The notes under the pieces were generated by a model that searched no databases, had not been told where the DNA came from, and saw nothing but the letters and a program-made list of their open reading frames with translations. The translations under genes and the position numbers were made by a program. This document shows, in pieces, positions 51,592 through 59,307 of a stretch of DNA of 64,000 nucleotides. This DNA is from JAHBWV01 sp964588385 (lineage in GTDB: Bacteria; Planctomycetota; Phycisphaerae; Phycisphaerales; UBA1924): NCBI GenBank assembly GCA_964588385.1, contig CAZPPG010000008.1:23958-87957 (forward strand), given 5' to 3'. Position 1 is the stretch's first letter; the number at the start of each line of letters is the position of its first letter.

Positions 51592-52494
51592 TCAATAGCC
51601 GTACGGACTCGCATCCTTCGCCGCGCTGTAGATCGAATAGGCCCAGCCCACCGCTCCAAACGTGAACAGCGCGACGATCGACCACGCCGCGACCGTTCGG
51701 GCGATGCCCTTGCGCCTCGTCAGCATCGTCGCACCCGCCACGACAAACGGCAGCATCGCAGCCATCACCAACGCGCCCAGCGGCGGGTTCGCTGACAACT
51801 GCCATGCGCCCACAAGCAGGTACGCCAACACGCCCAGCGGCACGGTGTACGCGCCTTGTCCGAGGATCTGCTGGCGCTTCCAGAGCCCGATCAGCGCGGC
51901 CGATGTCATCGCCGCGACGAGTCCGCCCGTTGTCTGCGCATACACGCCGATCGCGGAGAAGAGCATCACCAGACTCGATCCAAAGAGCGCGAGCGCGAAC
52001 ATCCCGGGCGCCATGAAGCCGCTAGAGATCCGCTCCGCGCGAGCAAGCAACCTCGAGCCCGCGCTCGCCCACACGCCCGCCGCGACACCCACGCCGAGAA
52101 GCATTCCGGTTGATACAGCGTGCGGATGGAGCGCGACCAGCACCGCAAACGCGCCGAACTTCCCCGCCAGCGAGCCCGCCAGCATCCCGCCCCCCCATGC
52201 CCACTTCTTCTTCGCCAGTGGCGGTCTGCCCAGAAGCACGACCAGCAGCGCGAACACGAGCGCAACACCCGCCACCGCCAGCGCCCTCTCCGACGCATTG
52301 ATCGGCCAGAGCTTCGCGTGCTTGTTCGTGACGATCACCGCGGGCACGAAAGCGAAGGCGATCGCGATGGGTGCGATCCACCGCACCATCGCCCCCGCTC
52401 GCTCCTTCCAAATCACCCACGGCGCGGCGAGCAGCACGAGCGCGATCACACCCGGCAGCACGCCGCCGATCAACAGATCCGCAAGCGGCGGCAT
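51592..52494 (-). CDS. Polytopic membrane protein of unknown function
   Basis: A 300-residue protein with about nine or ten transmembrane helices spaced evenly through its length (for example LLIGGVLPGVIALVLLAAPW, then IAFAFVPAVIV, VALVFALLVVLLG, and LFTFGAVGWAYSIY near the end). It ends in a short polar KDASPYGY. No transporter signature is recognised. The ATG at 52494 has AAGGAG six bases upstream, which makes it better than the GTG at 52509. It is convergent with the RluA gene and lies downstream of the YceI gene. Confidence 0.75.
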   Translation of the reverse strand: MPPLADLLIGGVLPGVIALVLLAAPWVIWKERAGAMVRWIAPIAIAFAFVPAVIVTNKHAKLWPINASERALAVAGVALVFALLVVLLGRPPLAKKKWAWGGGMLAGSLAGKFGAFAVLVALHPHAVSTGMLLGVGVAAGVWASAGSRLLARAERISSGFMAPGMFALALFGSSLVMLFSAIGVYAQTTGGLVAAMTSAALIGLWKRQQILGQGAYTVPLGVLAYLLVGAWQLSANPPLGALVMAAMLPFVVAGATMLTRRKGIARTVAAWSIVALFTFGAVGWAYSIYSAAKDASPYGY

Positions 52495-52573
52495 GCGCAA
52501 CTCCTTCACATCATGCGTCGGAAACCCACGAACAAAGCGGAGGAACGGCCGCTCGGCCCTCCCCCCGTCGGAA

Positions 52574-53227
52574 TTACTGCTTCACCGTCTCAAGCCCAAC
52601 CGTCAGGCGCACCTCATCGCCGACGCCCGGCAGGTACTTCGTCATCCCGTACTCGCTGCGGATGATCGTGAAGGTCGTCTCGAAACCCGCGACCTCGCCG
52701 CCCTGCATCGTCTTGCCGTTGCCCGTGTGCTCGAGCGTCACCGTCAGGGGCTTGGTCACGCCATTGAGCGTGAAATCACCCGTCACCTCATAGGCGTGCT
52801 CGCTCGCCTTCTTCACGGATGTGCTCTTGAACGTGATCCTGGGGAACTGCTTGGCGTTGAAGAAGTCGGGGCTGCGGAGGTGGTTGTCGCGGTCCTTGTT
52901 GGCCGTGTCCACGGTGTTCGTGTCGACCTCGACCTTGATCCCCGTCACGCCGGAGGCCTCGTCGTAGTTCACGACGCCGTCGATGCCGTTGAAGCGGCCG
53001 TAGTTGTAAGCCGCCTGGTTGTGCTTGATGCGGAAGATCACGGCCGAGTGGACCGCGTCGATCGCGTACTCGCCTGCCTTGGCCGTCTCCATCGCGGCTG
53101 TTCCGGCCCGGCCGCCCGTTCCGCTCCCCGCGTTGGCCATGGCCAAACCGGCTGTGCCGACGAGTGCGAGCCCAACGACCGCGGCATGAGCCGCCCGACG
53201 TGCGTTCCCAGTGGTCCAGTTCTTCAT
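52574..53227 (-). CDS. YceI-family periplasmic lipid-binding protein
   Basis: A 217-residue exported protein. The signal peptide ends near AMANAG (residue about 32). The YceI lipocalin-like barrel starts at YAIDAVHSAVIFRIKH, with FNGIDGVVNYDEAS, then LRSPDFFNAKQFPRITFKS and VTGDFTLNGVTKPLTV, all family blocks. YceI proteins bind isoprenoid lipids in the periplasm. It starts at ATG 53227 with GGGAG nine bases upstream. A following helix-rich membrane protein gene on the same strand may be cotranscribed. Confidence 0.93.
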   Translation of the reverse strand: MKNWTTGNARRAAHAAVVGLALVGTAGLAMANAGSGTGGRAGTAAMETAKAGEYAIDAVHSAVIFRIKHNQAAYNYGRFNGIDGVVNYDEASGVTGIKVEVDTNTVDTANKDRDNHLRSPDFFNAKQFPRITFKSTSVKKASEHAYEVTGDFTLNGVTKPLTVTLEHTGNGKTMQGGEVAGFETTFTIIRSEYGMTKYLPGVGDEVRLTVGLETVKQ

Positions 53228-53389
53228 GCGTGCTTCTCCCGTGTGGTGGTGTGCGATTGCTTGGCATTGTGCCCCGGCCGGCCGATCCTCCCGAGGGCAC
53301 CCGTTGGGATGAATCTGTTGGAACAACTGTTACAGCGCACGCATGAAAATGGTTCGTTCCGGCCCGGCCAATTCCGGGGTTGCGTGCGG

Positions 53390-54034
53390 CTATTCCTTGC
53401 CCGTCCGCGACTTACGCGTCTCCAGCAGCTCCATCTCGACGCCCGCCCCCCGAGGCGTCCGGGCCTCGTCCAAGCGCTGCCGCCGTTCTTCCCACGTCTC
53501 GCGCGTGATCGCCCAACGTTCGTGATCCGCCCACCTGCCGCGGATCAAAAGGTAGCGGGGCGAGAAGCCCTCCTGCTGGAAGCCGTTTCGCATCACGACG
53601 CGTCGCGACGCCTCGTTGTGCGGCTGCATGTTGGCTTCGACGCGATGGAGGCCGAGGGTGAGGAAGGCGTGGCGGGCGGCGAGGGCAACGGCCTCGGACA
53701 TGCAGCCGCGCCGAGCAAACTCCTTGCCGATCCAGTATCCCAGGCGGCACTCCATCAGCGGCCCACGGTAGATCCCGGAGATGGAGATCTTCCCCATGAT
53801 CGTGCCATCACGGACATCGCAGATGAGAAAGCGCTCGTCGGTTTTGGTGCGGCGGAGCTTGAGTTCGCGGTCGAAGGACTTGTTCAGTTCGGCATCGGTG
53901 AAGGCATCCACGCCGCGCGGGATCGGCTCCCAGCGTTCCAGGTGCCTGCGGTTGCGCCGGCGTAGGTCGATGAACTCGGCGCGATCGCGCTCGCTCGGGC
54001 GGCGGAGGAAGACCCGCTCACCCGTCTCGATCAC
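53390..54034 (-). CDS. GNAT-family N-acetyltransferase (RimJ/RimL-like)
   Basis: An acetyl-CoA-dependent transferase, probably on an N-terminal amine. The 214-residue protein has VFLRRPSERDRAEFIDLRRR, then LGYWIGKEFARRGCMSEAV (the acetyl-CoA loop region), then LHRVEANMQPHNEASRRVV and GFQQEGFSPRY, the typical RimJ order. The GTG at 54034 has GAGGA six bases before it; a TTG at 54076 would add 14 basic residues (RSRAKPPPRKS). A C-terminal tail of about 30 residues is Arg/Glu-rich. Its substrate is unknown. The H1-like gene lies directly upstream on the same strand. Confidence 0.85.
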   Translation of the reverse strand: MIETGERVFLRRPSERDRAEFIDLRRRNRRHLERWEPIPRGVDAFTDAELNKSFDRELKLRRTKTDERFLICDVRDGTIMGKISISGIYRGPLMECRLGYWIGKEFARRGCMSEAVALAARHAFLTLGLHRVEANMQPHNEASRRVVMRNGFQQEGFSPRYLLIRGRWADHERWAITRETWEERRQRLDEARTPRGAGVEMELLETRKSRTGKE

Positions 54035-54107
54035 CGATTTCCTCGGCGGCGGCTTGGCTCTGGATCGCGCTGCCAACGGGTGATCTCTCCGGGATGGGGG
54101 TGGACGG

Positions 54108-54344
54108 TTACTTCTTGGCTGCTTTCTTCGCGGCCTTCTTGGGAGCCGCTTTCTTTGCCGCGGGCTTCTGTGTGGCGGCCTTCTGGGCGCGGACTTCGCG
54201 GGCCTTCTCGGTCAGGTGGGAGGGCTCGACGCGGCTGCCCTTGCCGGAGGGCGTGGTTGGGGTGCGGGTCTTCCGGCCGCTGGCGCTGGTGGTGTTGGTG
54301 CGCTGGCCACCGCTCTTGCCGCTCTTGTTGCCTGAAACTGCCAT
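54108..54344 (-). CDS. Small histone H1-like Lys/Ala-rich protein
   Basis: A 78-residue basic protein. The C-terminal third is made of KKAA and KKAAP units (for example PAAKKAAPKKAAKK), as in bacterial H1-like and AlgP-type nucleoid proteins. The N-terminal half is Ser/Thr/Gly-rich with scattered Lys and Arg, and no folded domain is recognisable. It probably binds DNA or RNA through charge. The ATG at 54344 has AGGA eleven bases upstream. Confidence 0.75.
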   Translation of the reverse strand: MAVSGNKSGKSGGQRTNTTSASGRKTRTPTTPSGKGSRVEPSHLTEKAREVRAQKAATQKPAAKKAAPKKAAKKAAKK

Positions 54345-54662
54345 GGTGTGGAGTCCTATAGGAAATGTGCTCGGGTGATTCGAGAGACAGTGTACTGGGA
54401 ATGTCATGGACATGGGCGCGTGATGCTTGTCAGGCGAGGGCTCGGGAAAGAGTTGAGTCGCATCGGGCTGCGCCCGAGTGCGACTCAAAGGCGTTCAAAG
54501 GATGCCGCTGCGCGGCACCTATTTCCCAGGGTTGCGAGGCCGCTTCGCGACACGCTCGCCCTGGGCTCTGGCTAGGGCGGCCCGTTGGGCCTCAAAGGCA
54601 CGCGTTCGCTGATCCAATCGATGGTCGCGGGACATCGACGCGGACAGCGAGAGGCGAGTTGC
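54345..54662. other. 318-base noncoding region with planctomycete-type repeat
   Basis: Between the H1-like gene and the carboxylase gene I see no plausible protein frame. It contains a repeat of about 120 bases (54468-54590) with two stem-loops. A related copy lies at 56484-56606. Confidence 0.55.
54468..54590. repeat. Dispersed stem-loop repeat, copy 1
   Basis: Contains AAGGCGTTCAAAGGA, a TGCCGC-tgc-GCGGCA hairpin (54503-54517), and CCCAGGG (54525-54531) paired with CCCTGGG (54559-54565). The order and words match copy 2 at 56484-56606, which has AAGGCGTTTCAAGGA and GCCGC followed by an ACCCGGGG block and a similar CGCGAC core. Confidence 0.5.
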
Positions 54663-56372
54663 TCACGTCTGAAGGACCCCCGTCCTGAAGGGCTTGGTGT
54701 AGTCCCACCCCTGGGCTGCGGCGTTGAGGGCAGCGATGAGCTCGTCGCGGGTGTTGTGGGGCTCGATGATGCGGTCGACCCAGCCCCGCGCGGCGGCGTG
54801 GCGGATGTCGGCCTGTTCGGTGTACCCGGCGTGGACCGCGGCGAGGATCTGCTTGTGGGTCTCTTCGTCGATGGTCTCACCCTTGCGCTTGCGGCTGGCC
54901 TCTTCGATGGTGGCGAGGACGCCGGTCGCCTGGTTCGCGCCCATGACGGCGCACTTGGCGCCCGGCCACGCGAAGGAGAGGAACTGGTCGAAGGCGCGGC
55001 CGCACATGGCGTAGTTGCCCGCACCGTAGGAGCCACCGAGGACGACGACGATCTTGGGGACGACGCAGTTGGACATGGCGTTGACCATCTTGGCGCCGGC
55101 GCGGATGATGCCGCCCTGTTCGGAGTCGCGACCGACCATGAAGCCGGTGGTGTCGTGCAGGAAGATGATGGGGATCTTCCGCTGGTTGCAGTCCATGATG
55201 AAGCGTGCGGCCTTGTCGGCCGAGTCGTCGTAGATGACGCCGGGCATGTTGGTGAACTTGGAGGGGCCGGCCTTGCCTCCGGGCATCTGACGCTGGGTGA
55301 TTTTCTTCTGGTTGGCGACGATGCCGCAGGGGTGGCCGCCGATTTTCGCATAGCCGCATACGAGCGACTGGCCGTAATCGGCTTTGTACTCATCGAAGTC
55401 GGGCGCGAGTGAATCGTGGCCCTCGGCGTTCTTCTCCCCGCGGCAGTCGACGAGGCACGCGATGATCTCCTTTGCGTCGTACTGGGTGCCGGGCTTATCG
55501 GTGAAGAGCGTGAAGAGGTCATCGCCGCTCCGGGCCGTCGCGGTCGCGTGTGACTTCGTGACTTCGTGACTTCGTGACTGGTTCCCGTACTTGGCAACCA
55601 GCTCCCTCACCCGCCTGATGCACGCATCGTCATCCGGCTCCTTGAAGTCGATCGTGCCGCTGATGGAGGCGTGCATGGATGCGCCGCCGAGTTCCTCATC
55701 GGTGACCTGCTGCCCGATCGCGGCCTTCACGAGCGCGGGACCGGCGAGGTAGAGGCCGGAGCCCTCGGTCATGAGGAGTGTGTCGCAGAGGACGGGGAGG
55801 TAGCCGCCACCGGCGACGCAGTAGCCCATGATCGCGGCGATCTGGGGGATGCCGTCGGCGGAGATGACGGCGTTGTTGCGGAAGATGCGCCCGAAGTCGT
55901 CGGTGTCGGGGAAGACATCCTCCTGCATGGGAAGGAAGACGCCGGCGGAATCCACGAGGTAGATGAGGGGGAGGCGCGCGGCGTGGGCGATGGTCTGGGC
56001 CCGGATGATCTTTTTGCAGGTCATCGGGAAGAACGCGCCGGCCTTCACGGTCGCGTCGTTGGCGATGATCATGCAGAGCTTGCCCTGCACGGAGCCGATG
56101 CCGGTGACGACGCCGGCGGCGGGCGCGCCGCCATGCTCGGTGTACATGTTGTGGGCGGCCCAGAGGCCGAGCTCCTGGAAGGAAGAGCCGGGGTCGATGA
56201 GCTTCTCGACGCGCTCGCGGGCGGTGAGGCGGCCTTTCTCGTGCTGGCGTTCGATGGCCTTTGTGCCGCCACCGAGTTTGATCTTGGACTCCTCCTTGAG
56301 GTAGGCGGCAACGTGATCGCGGAGGGTCGCGGAGGGGGTGGGGGCGGCGGCTGTGGTGGTGGGAGTCGTCAT
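54663..56372 (-). CDS. Acyl-CoA carboxylase, carboxyltransferase (beta) subunit
   Basis: Transfers CO2 from biotin to propionyl-, methylcrotonyl- or a related acyl-CoA. The 569-residue protein has RQHEKGRLTARERVEKLIDPGSSFQELG, then HGGAPAAGVVTGIGSVQGK, VDSAGVFLPMQEDVFPD, the oxyanion regions MGYCVAGGGYLPVLCD and VLGGSYGAGNYAMCGRAF, and the C-terminal ATIEEASRKRKGE. The 'PMQEDVFPD' form is nearest methylcrotonyl/geranyl-type subunits, but the substrate is uncertain. An extra RSHEVTKSHATATARSGDD segment is encoded by an octamer tandem repeat (55551-55581). The start at ATG 56372 is chosen on homology. An alternative ATG at 56420 lies in a heptamer repeat. No biotin-carboxylase gene is in the window. 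Confidence 0.92.
   Translation of the reverse strand: MTTPTTTAAAPTPSATLRDHVAAYLKEESKIKLGGGTKAIERQHEKGRLTARERVEKLIDPGSSFQELGLWAAHNMYTEHGGAPAAGVVTGIGSVQGKLCMIIANDATVKAGAFFPMTCKKIIRAQTIAHAARLPLIYLVDSAGVFLPMQEDVFPDTDDFGRIFRNNAVISADGIPQIAAIMGYCVAGGGYLPVLCDTLLMTEGSGLYLAGPALVKAAIGQQVTDEELGGASMHASISGTIDFKEPDDDACIRRVRELVAKYGNQSRSHEVTKSHATATARSGDDLFTLFTDKPGTQYDAKEIIACLVDCRGEKNAEGHDSLAPDFDEYKADYGQSLVCGYAKIGGHPCGIVANQKKITQRQMPGGKAGPSKFTNMPGVIYDDSADKAARFIMDCNQRKIPIIFLHDTTGFMVGRDSEQGGIIRAGAKMVNAMSNCVVPKIVVVLGGSYGAGNYAMCGRAFDQFLSFAWPGAKCAVMGANQATGVLATIEEASRKRKGETIDEETHKQILAAVHAGYTEQADIRHAAARGWVDRIIEPHNTRDELIAALNAAAQGWDYTKPFRTGVLQT
55551..55581. repeat. Octamer tandem repeat inside the carboxylase gene
   Basis: TGACTTCG three times and a partial fourth copy. 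The minus strand reads CGAAGTCA, the unit of the intergenic array at 56619-56753. It encodes the RSHEVTKSH segment; three octamers are 24 bases and so keep the frame. Confidence 0.85.
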
Positions 56373-56400
56373 GCGGGGAGAGGGTAGGGGAGATGAGGAG

Positions 56401-56428
56401 GGGCAATGGGGAATGGGCAATAGGCAAT
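56401..56428. repeat. Heptamer tandem repeat (GGGCAAT type)
   Basis: GGGCAAT, GGGGAAT, GGGCAAT, AGGCAAT in a row. Same class as the arrays at 18583 and 62305. Confidence 0.8.
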
Positions 56429-56483
56429 GGCGGAGAAGAGCACGGAATAGAGAGCGGCACAGAAGTGCGGAGAGGACAAGATG

Positions 56484-56606
56484 ACGTCGCCTTCGGCGAC
56501 TCGAAGGCGTTTCAAGGAAGCCGCGGGGCGGCGGGCTTTACCCGGGGGTGTCGCTCGTCGCTGCGCGACTTCGCTCCACGCCCCGGCTACTGGCGTGCAG
56601 CACTTC
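56484..56606. repeat. Dispersed stem-loop repeat, copy 2
   Basis: Diverged copy of the element at 54468-54590, in the same orientation: AAGGCGTTTCAAGGA, GCCGC-gggg-CGGCGG, ACCCGGGG, then CGCGACTTCGC and CACGCCCCGG. Confidence 0.45.
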
Positions 56607-56618
56607 GTGCTGCGGAAC

Positions 56619-56753
56619 GCGGGAAAGCGGGAAGGCGGGAAGTTACGAAGTCATGGAGTCACGAAGGCATGGAATCACGAAGTCACGAAGTCACGAAGTC
56701 ACGAAGTCACGAAGACGCGAAGGGGCAGAGGGGCAGAGGGACGAAGGGGAGGA
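56619..56753. repeat. Octamer tandem array of about 17 units
   Basis: From 56642 fourteen 8-base units follow without a gap: GTTACGAA, GTCATGGA, GTCACGAA, GGCATGGA, ATCACGAA, then GTCACGAA four times, GACGCGAA, GGGGCAGA twice, GGGACGAA and GGGGAGGA. Three GCGGGAAN units precede it. The mosaic joins the unit found in the carboxylase gene with the unit found in valS. Confidence 0.85.
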
Positions 56754-56881
56754 AGCACTGGTTCCGGCTCGGCATGCTGCGCATGCTCGCCGGGAACCAG
56801 TGGCACCCGGAGAGGGCGCGGCAATGGACAGCGGCACGCGAGGGCGTGCTGGGCGTGAGGGCGGCGGGTTGGGAGGGCGTG

Positions 56882-57901
56882 TCAGTTGGCGGAGGACGAA
56901 GCGTGTGAGGCGGGCGGGTTGAGGCCCAGGTAGGCGTCCACGGGGACGAGGATCATGAGGGGATCGGACTCGATGCAGTGCTTGAGGATCGGGGCGTGGC
57001 CCGCGCCGACGATGATGAGGATGCGGTCGTTCGGCTCGGCGATGCGCTGGACGTTGGCGTACATCCGGAGGTTCCGGTTGTGCCATGCGCTCGTGAAGCC
57101 GTCGGGGCCGGGGAAGGTCGTGCCGTCGGAGAGGCGGAAGCCGGAGGAGTAGAGGTACGCGCCGTGGCTGAGCCGCAGCGCATCCGGGTTGTTGATGAGC
57201 CGGAGGCGCTGGCGGAGGGTGAGCGACTCTTCGATCTCATCGCTGGCCTTGTACATCTGCATGTAACGGGCGTCGATGGGATCGTCGAGGGTCCACTCCA
57301 TGTTCATGGCTTTGGCAGCGGCGATGAAGGCCTCTTGGGTTTCCGGCGTTGTCGTGAGCCACTCGGCACGGGCATCGAATCCGTAGACACGGGGGTGACC
57401 CAGGCGGTGGGCGAGCGCGAAGCCGATGGTGAGGATCTCGTTGGGATTGGCGCTCTGCCTGCCCTCTTTGTTTGAGTCGTACCAGGTGTCGATGTCGGCC
57501 TGATACTGCGGGCTGCGCTCGATGAGGATCTTGGTGGGCGCGAAGGCATCCAGGCGCGCGAGGACTTCCTCGACTTGCTGGCGGCCCGTGTCCGAGAAGG
57601 GGTCGAAGGTGTACTTGGACTTGTGGGCGTCGAGGCCCGGATTCTCGAAGTGGAAGATCCCGAGGAGGAGGACCTGTGGGCGCGTCGGCGCATCCGGACC
57701 CTCGATCATCGAGCGGAGGGTGCGGGCATGAGAGGCGATCATCGTCGTCTCGGGATCGGGCTGCGCGGGCGCCGCGGGGGGTGGAGGGGGCGTGGTCTGC
57801 GTTGAGGCGCACGAAGCCAGCAGGAGCAGCAGCACGCTGAGGAGCGAGAGAGGCAGGGTTTGCTGCGATGTGCTGGTTCGGCGCTGTCTCACGGTCGTCA
57901 C
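56882..57901 (-). CDS. DUF5694-domain lipoprotein (TraB-like fold)
   Basis: A 339-residue predicted lipoprotein: a leucine-rich signal helix (LPLSLLSVLLLLLAS) and the lipobox LASCAS. After a Pro/Thr linker comes QVLLLGIFHFENPG, the family's first strand with a conserved His. Next are ILIERSPQYQADIDTWYD and, near the end, ILIIVGAGHAPILKHCIES with a second conserved Gly-His. This arrangement (HF early and GAGH late) matches DUF5694 and the TraB/PrgY/gumN hydrolase-like fold. Activity is unknown. The start ATG 57901 overlaps or abuts an uncertain upstream frame on the same strand. Confidence 0.8.
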   Translation of the reverse strand: MTTVRQRRTSTSQQTLPLSLLSVLLLLLASCASTQTTPPPPPAAPAQPDPETTMIASHARTLRSMIEGPDAPTRPQVLLLGIFHFENPGLDAHKSKYTFDPFSDTGRQQVEEVLARLDAFAPTKILIERSPQYQADIDTWYDSNKEGRQSANPNEILTIGFALAHRLGHPRVYGFDARAEWLTTTPETQEAFIAAAKAMNMEWTLDDPIDARYMQMYKASDEIEESLTLRQRLRLINNPDALRLSHGAYLYSSGFRLSDGTTFPGPDGFTSAWHNRNLRMYANVQRIAEPNDRILIIVGAGHAPILKHCIESDPLMILVPVDAYLGLNPPASHASSSAN

Positions 57902-58262
57902 TCCTCGGATCGGCTTGCACGGGCGGGGGGGAGAGGTGCAGCGTACACGAGGGTGGTTTGGGAGGGGGACCGGGCGGTTGCGTCAAGGCGCGTGGATTGG
58001 GCGCGGCGGGCGCGGGAAAGAGGATGGAAGTGATGGAGGGTTCGCGGATGGCGGTGAGACGATGGCGGAGATTGATGAACTGCTCGTAGGCGTCGATCTC
58101 GCGGCGGACGGTGGGGGCTTTGAGGAGGGTGGTGAGTTCGGCGGGCGAGAGACCGAGGGCGTGCGCGAGAGGGGCGAAGGGGAGTTTGTGCGCGAGGATG
58201 GCGAGGACGAGGGCGTGGGCCTCGGCGGGTGTCGGAGAGAGATTGGACGCGGACGCGGCCAT
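57902..58262 (-). CDS. Possible small HTH-like protein (frame runs into next gene)
   Basis: From ATG 58262 the frame begins with about 75 residues that look like real protein: TPAEAHALVLAILAHKL, PFAPLAHALGLSPAEL (helix-turn-helix-like), and REIDAYEQFINLRHRLTAI. Proline-rich sequence follows, and the frame stays open across the DUF5694 start to a stop at 57237, which cannot all be coding. I have therefore ended the feature at the start of DUF5694. A frameshift or lost stop is possible. There is no clear ribosome site. A strong inverted repeat lies about 92 bases upstream. Confidence 0.35.
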
Positions 58263-58353
58263 GGGGGGAGCGTACGGGTTGGCTGTCCGGATGCAAGCGT
58301 GTTTGGCGGAGTGGGGTCATTTGGGCGCACAAACAGGCCTGATGCGCGCGAGT

Positions 58354-58377
58354 TCACTGACAACAGTCTGTCAGTGA
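58354..58377 (-). promoter_or_regulatory. Inverted-repeat operator, site A
   Basis: TCACTGACA (58354-58362), a 6-base spacer, and TGTCAGTGA (58369-58377), perfect 9-base arms. The 8-base core CACTGACA-N6-TGTCAGTG is repeated exactly at 61182-61203. Size and symmetry fit a TetR-type dimer site. Confidence 0.7.
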
Positions 58378-58400
58378 GGGGGAGTCAAGGGGGGAAGATC

Positions 58401-58463
58401 AGGCAACAGGCAACAGGCAACAGGCAACAGGCAAGAGGCACAAGGCAAGAGGCACAAGGCCAA
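58401..58463. repeat. Heptamer tandem repeat (AGGCAAC type)
   Basis: Nine 7-base units: AGGCAAC four times, then AGGCAAG, AGGCACA, AGGCAAG, AGGCACA, AGGCCAA. It lies just downstream of the zinc-ribbon membrane protein gene. Confidence 0.85.
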
Positions 58464-58493
58464 GAGGGACGGGACGCGCCGTCCGCTGGAGCG

Positions 58494-59213
58494 TTACGCG
58501 GGCGTGGCCGAAAGATCGGAGCGATGCGGAACGAGGGCTTCTGCGAGGGTCTTGTGCAACCATCGGCGACGCTCGGCGCTCATCATTTCGCCGAAGAGGA
58601 TCTCTTTCTCCGCGTGGATTGCGATTCGTTCGCTTTTATGCCCCTCGTCATCGACCTCAACGCGGAGTTCCACTTCCGTCACCGCGAGGGCGTTGAATCG
58701 GTGGGTGCGTCCGATCGGGCCGATTCCTCGGAACAGTGTGCCGGCTTCATCTGTGAGTGTGATCTGATACCGTCCGAATGCGGAGAAGAGGAGAACGCGG
58801 GTCATCATGCCCGCAATCAACAACGGAACCGAGAAGACCAGAGCGATGAAGAGCGAGCCGATAAGCCCGTAGTTGGGTAGCGCAGATCCCGGAAGCCATG
58901 AAGGCAGAGGGACGCCGAGTCCACTGAGAATGCCGCGGAGGATTCCGAGTCCGAGGCCGGGAAGGTAGATGTTGATGCTGACGAGCACCACGATTGCGAG
59001 GGCGAGGTTTCGCGCGGATCTGGCGGTCACGGTGATGATCAGCGACTGCTCGCGTGCCGTGACCGAGCATCCGGACGGGGCGACGCCTGTTGAGGTCGGA
59101 TTGAGTTCAGCGGTGAGGGCGGCACTGGAACACGCATCACAGAAGGGTACAAGCGAACGCCGCAGACGCTTTGCGTCGGTGATGGCGATGTTGCATGCGT
59201 AGCAACGGGTCAC
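58494..59213 (-). CDS. Membrane protein with N-terminal zinc-ribbon-like CxxC pair
   Basis: A 239-residue protein. The first 30 residues have CYAC and FCDAC, a zinc-ribbon pattern. Two or more transmembrane helices follow (ALAIVVLVSINIYLPGLG, about 70-87; LIGSLFIALVFSVPLLIAG, about 115-133). The C-terminus (about 145-239) is a small alpha/beta domain with ITLTDEAGTLFRG and VTEVELRVEVDDEG strands. I do not recognise the family. The start is a GTG at 59213 without a good ribosome site. It is downstream of htpX on the same strand with a hairpin in between. Confidence 0.65.
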   Translation of the reverse strand: MTRCYACNIAITDAKRLRRSLVPFCDACSSAALTAELNPTSTGVAPSGCSVTAREQSLIITVTARSARNLALAIVVLVSINIYLPGLGLGILRGILSGLGVPLPSWLPGSALPNYGLIGSLFIALVFSVPLLIAGMMTRVLLFSAFGRYQITLTDEAGTLFRGIGPIGRTHRFNALAVTEVELRVEVDDEGHKSERIAIHAEKEILFGEMMSAERRRWLHKTLAEALVPHRSDLSATPA

Positions 59214-59237
59214 TTCGTGGGTGATGGTATGCGAAAC

Positions 59238-59264
59238 GAACCCAGGGACTGAGTCCCTGGGTTC
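59238..59264 (-). terminator. Strong hairpin between htpX and the zinc-ribbon gene
   Basis: GAACCCAGGGA and TCCCTGGGTTC pair perfectly (11 bp, extendable to 12) around a 5-base loop. On the minus strand GTTTCG follows, a poor T-run. It lies about 44 bases after the htpX stop and is a likely terminator or mRNA-stabilising hairpin. Confidence 0.55.
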
Positions 59265-59307
59265 TTGGGTCGCATTCGTTTAAGGGGTTGTCGCGCCGGA
59301 CTCGGCC

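Larger units (their letters stand above)
56373..56881. other. 509-base noncoding region built from tandem repeats
   Basis: No protein-like frame is seen between the carboxylase start and the DUF5694 stop. It contains a heptamer array (56401-56428), the second copy of the stem-loop repeat (56484-56606) and a long octamer array (56619-56753). The last 130 bases are G-rich and unassigned. Confidence 0.6.

Noticed and set aside
56393..56908. Protein-coding gene through the repeat region
   Set aside because: The frame translates the octamer and stem-loop repeats and has no protein character.
58401..58463. CRISPR array
   Set aside because: Units are only 7 bases and contiguous with no spacers; no cas genes.
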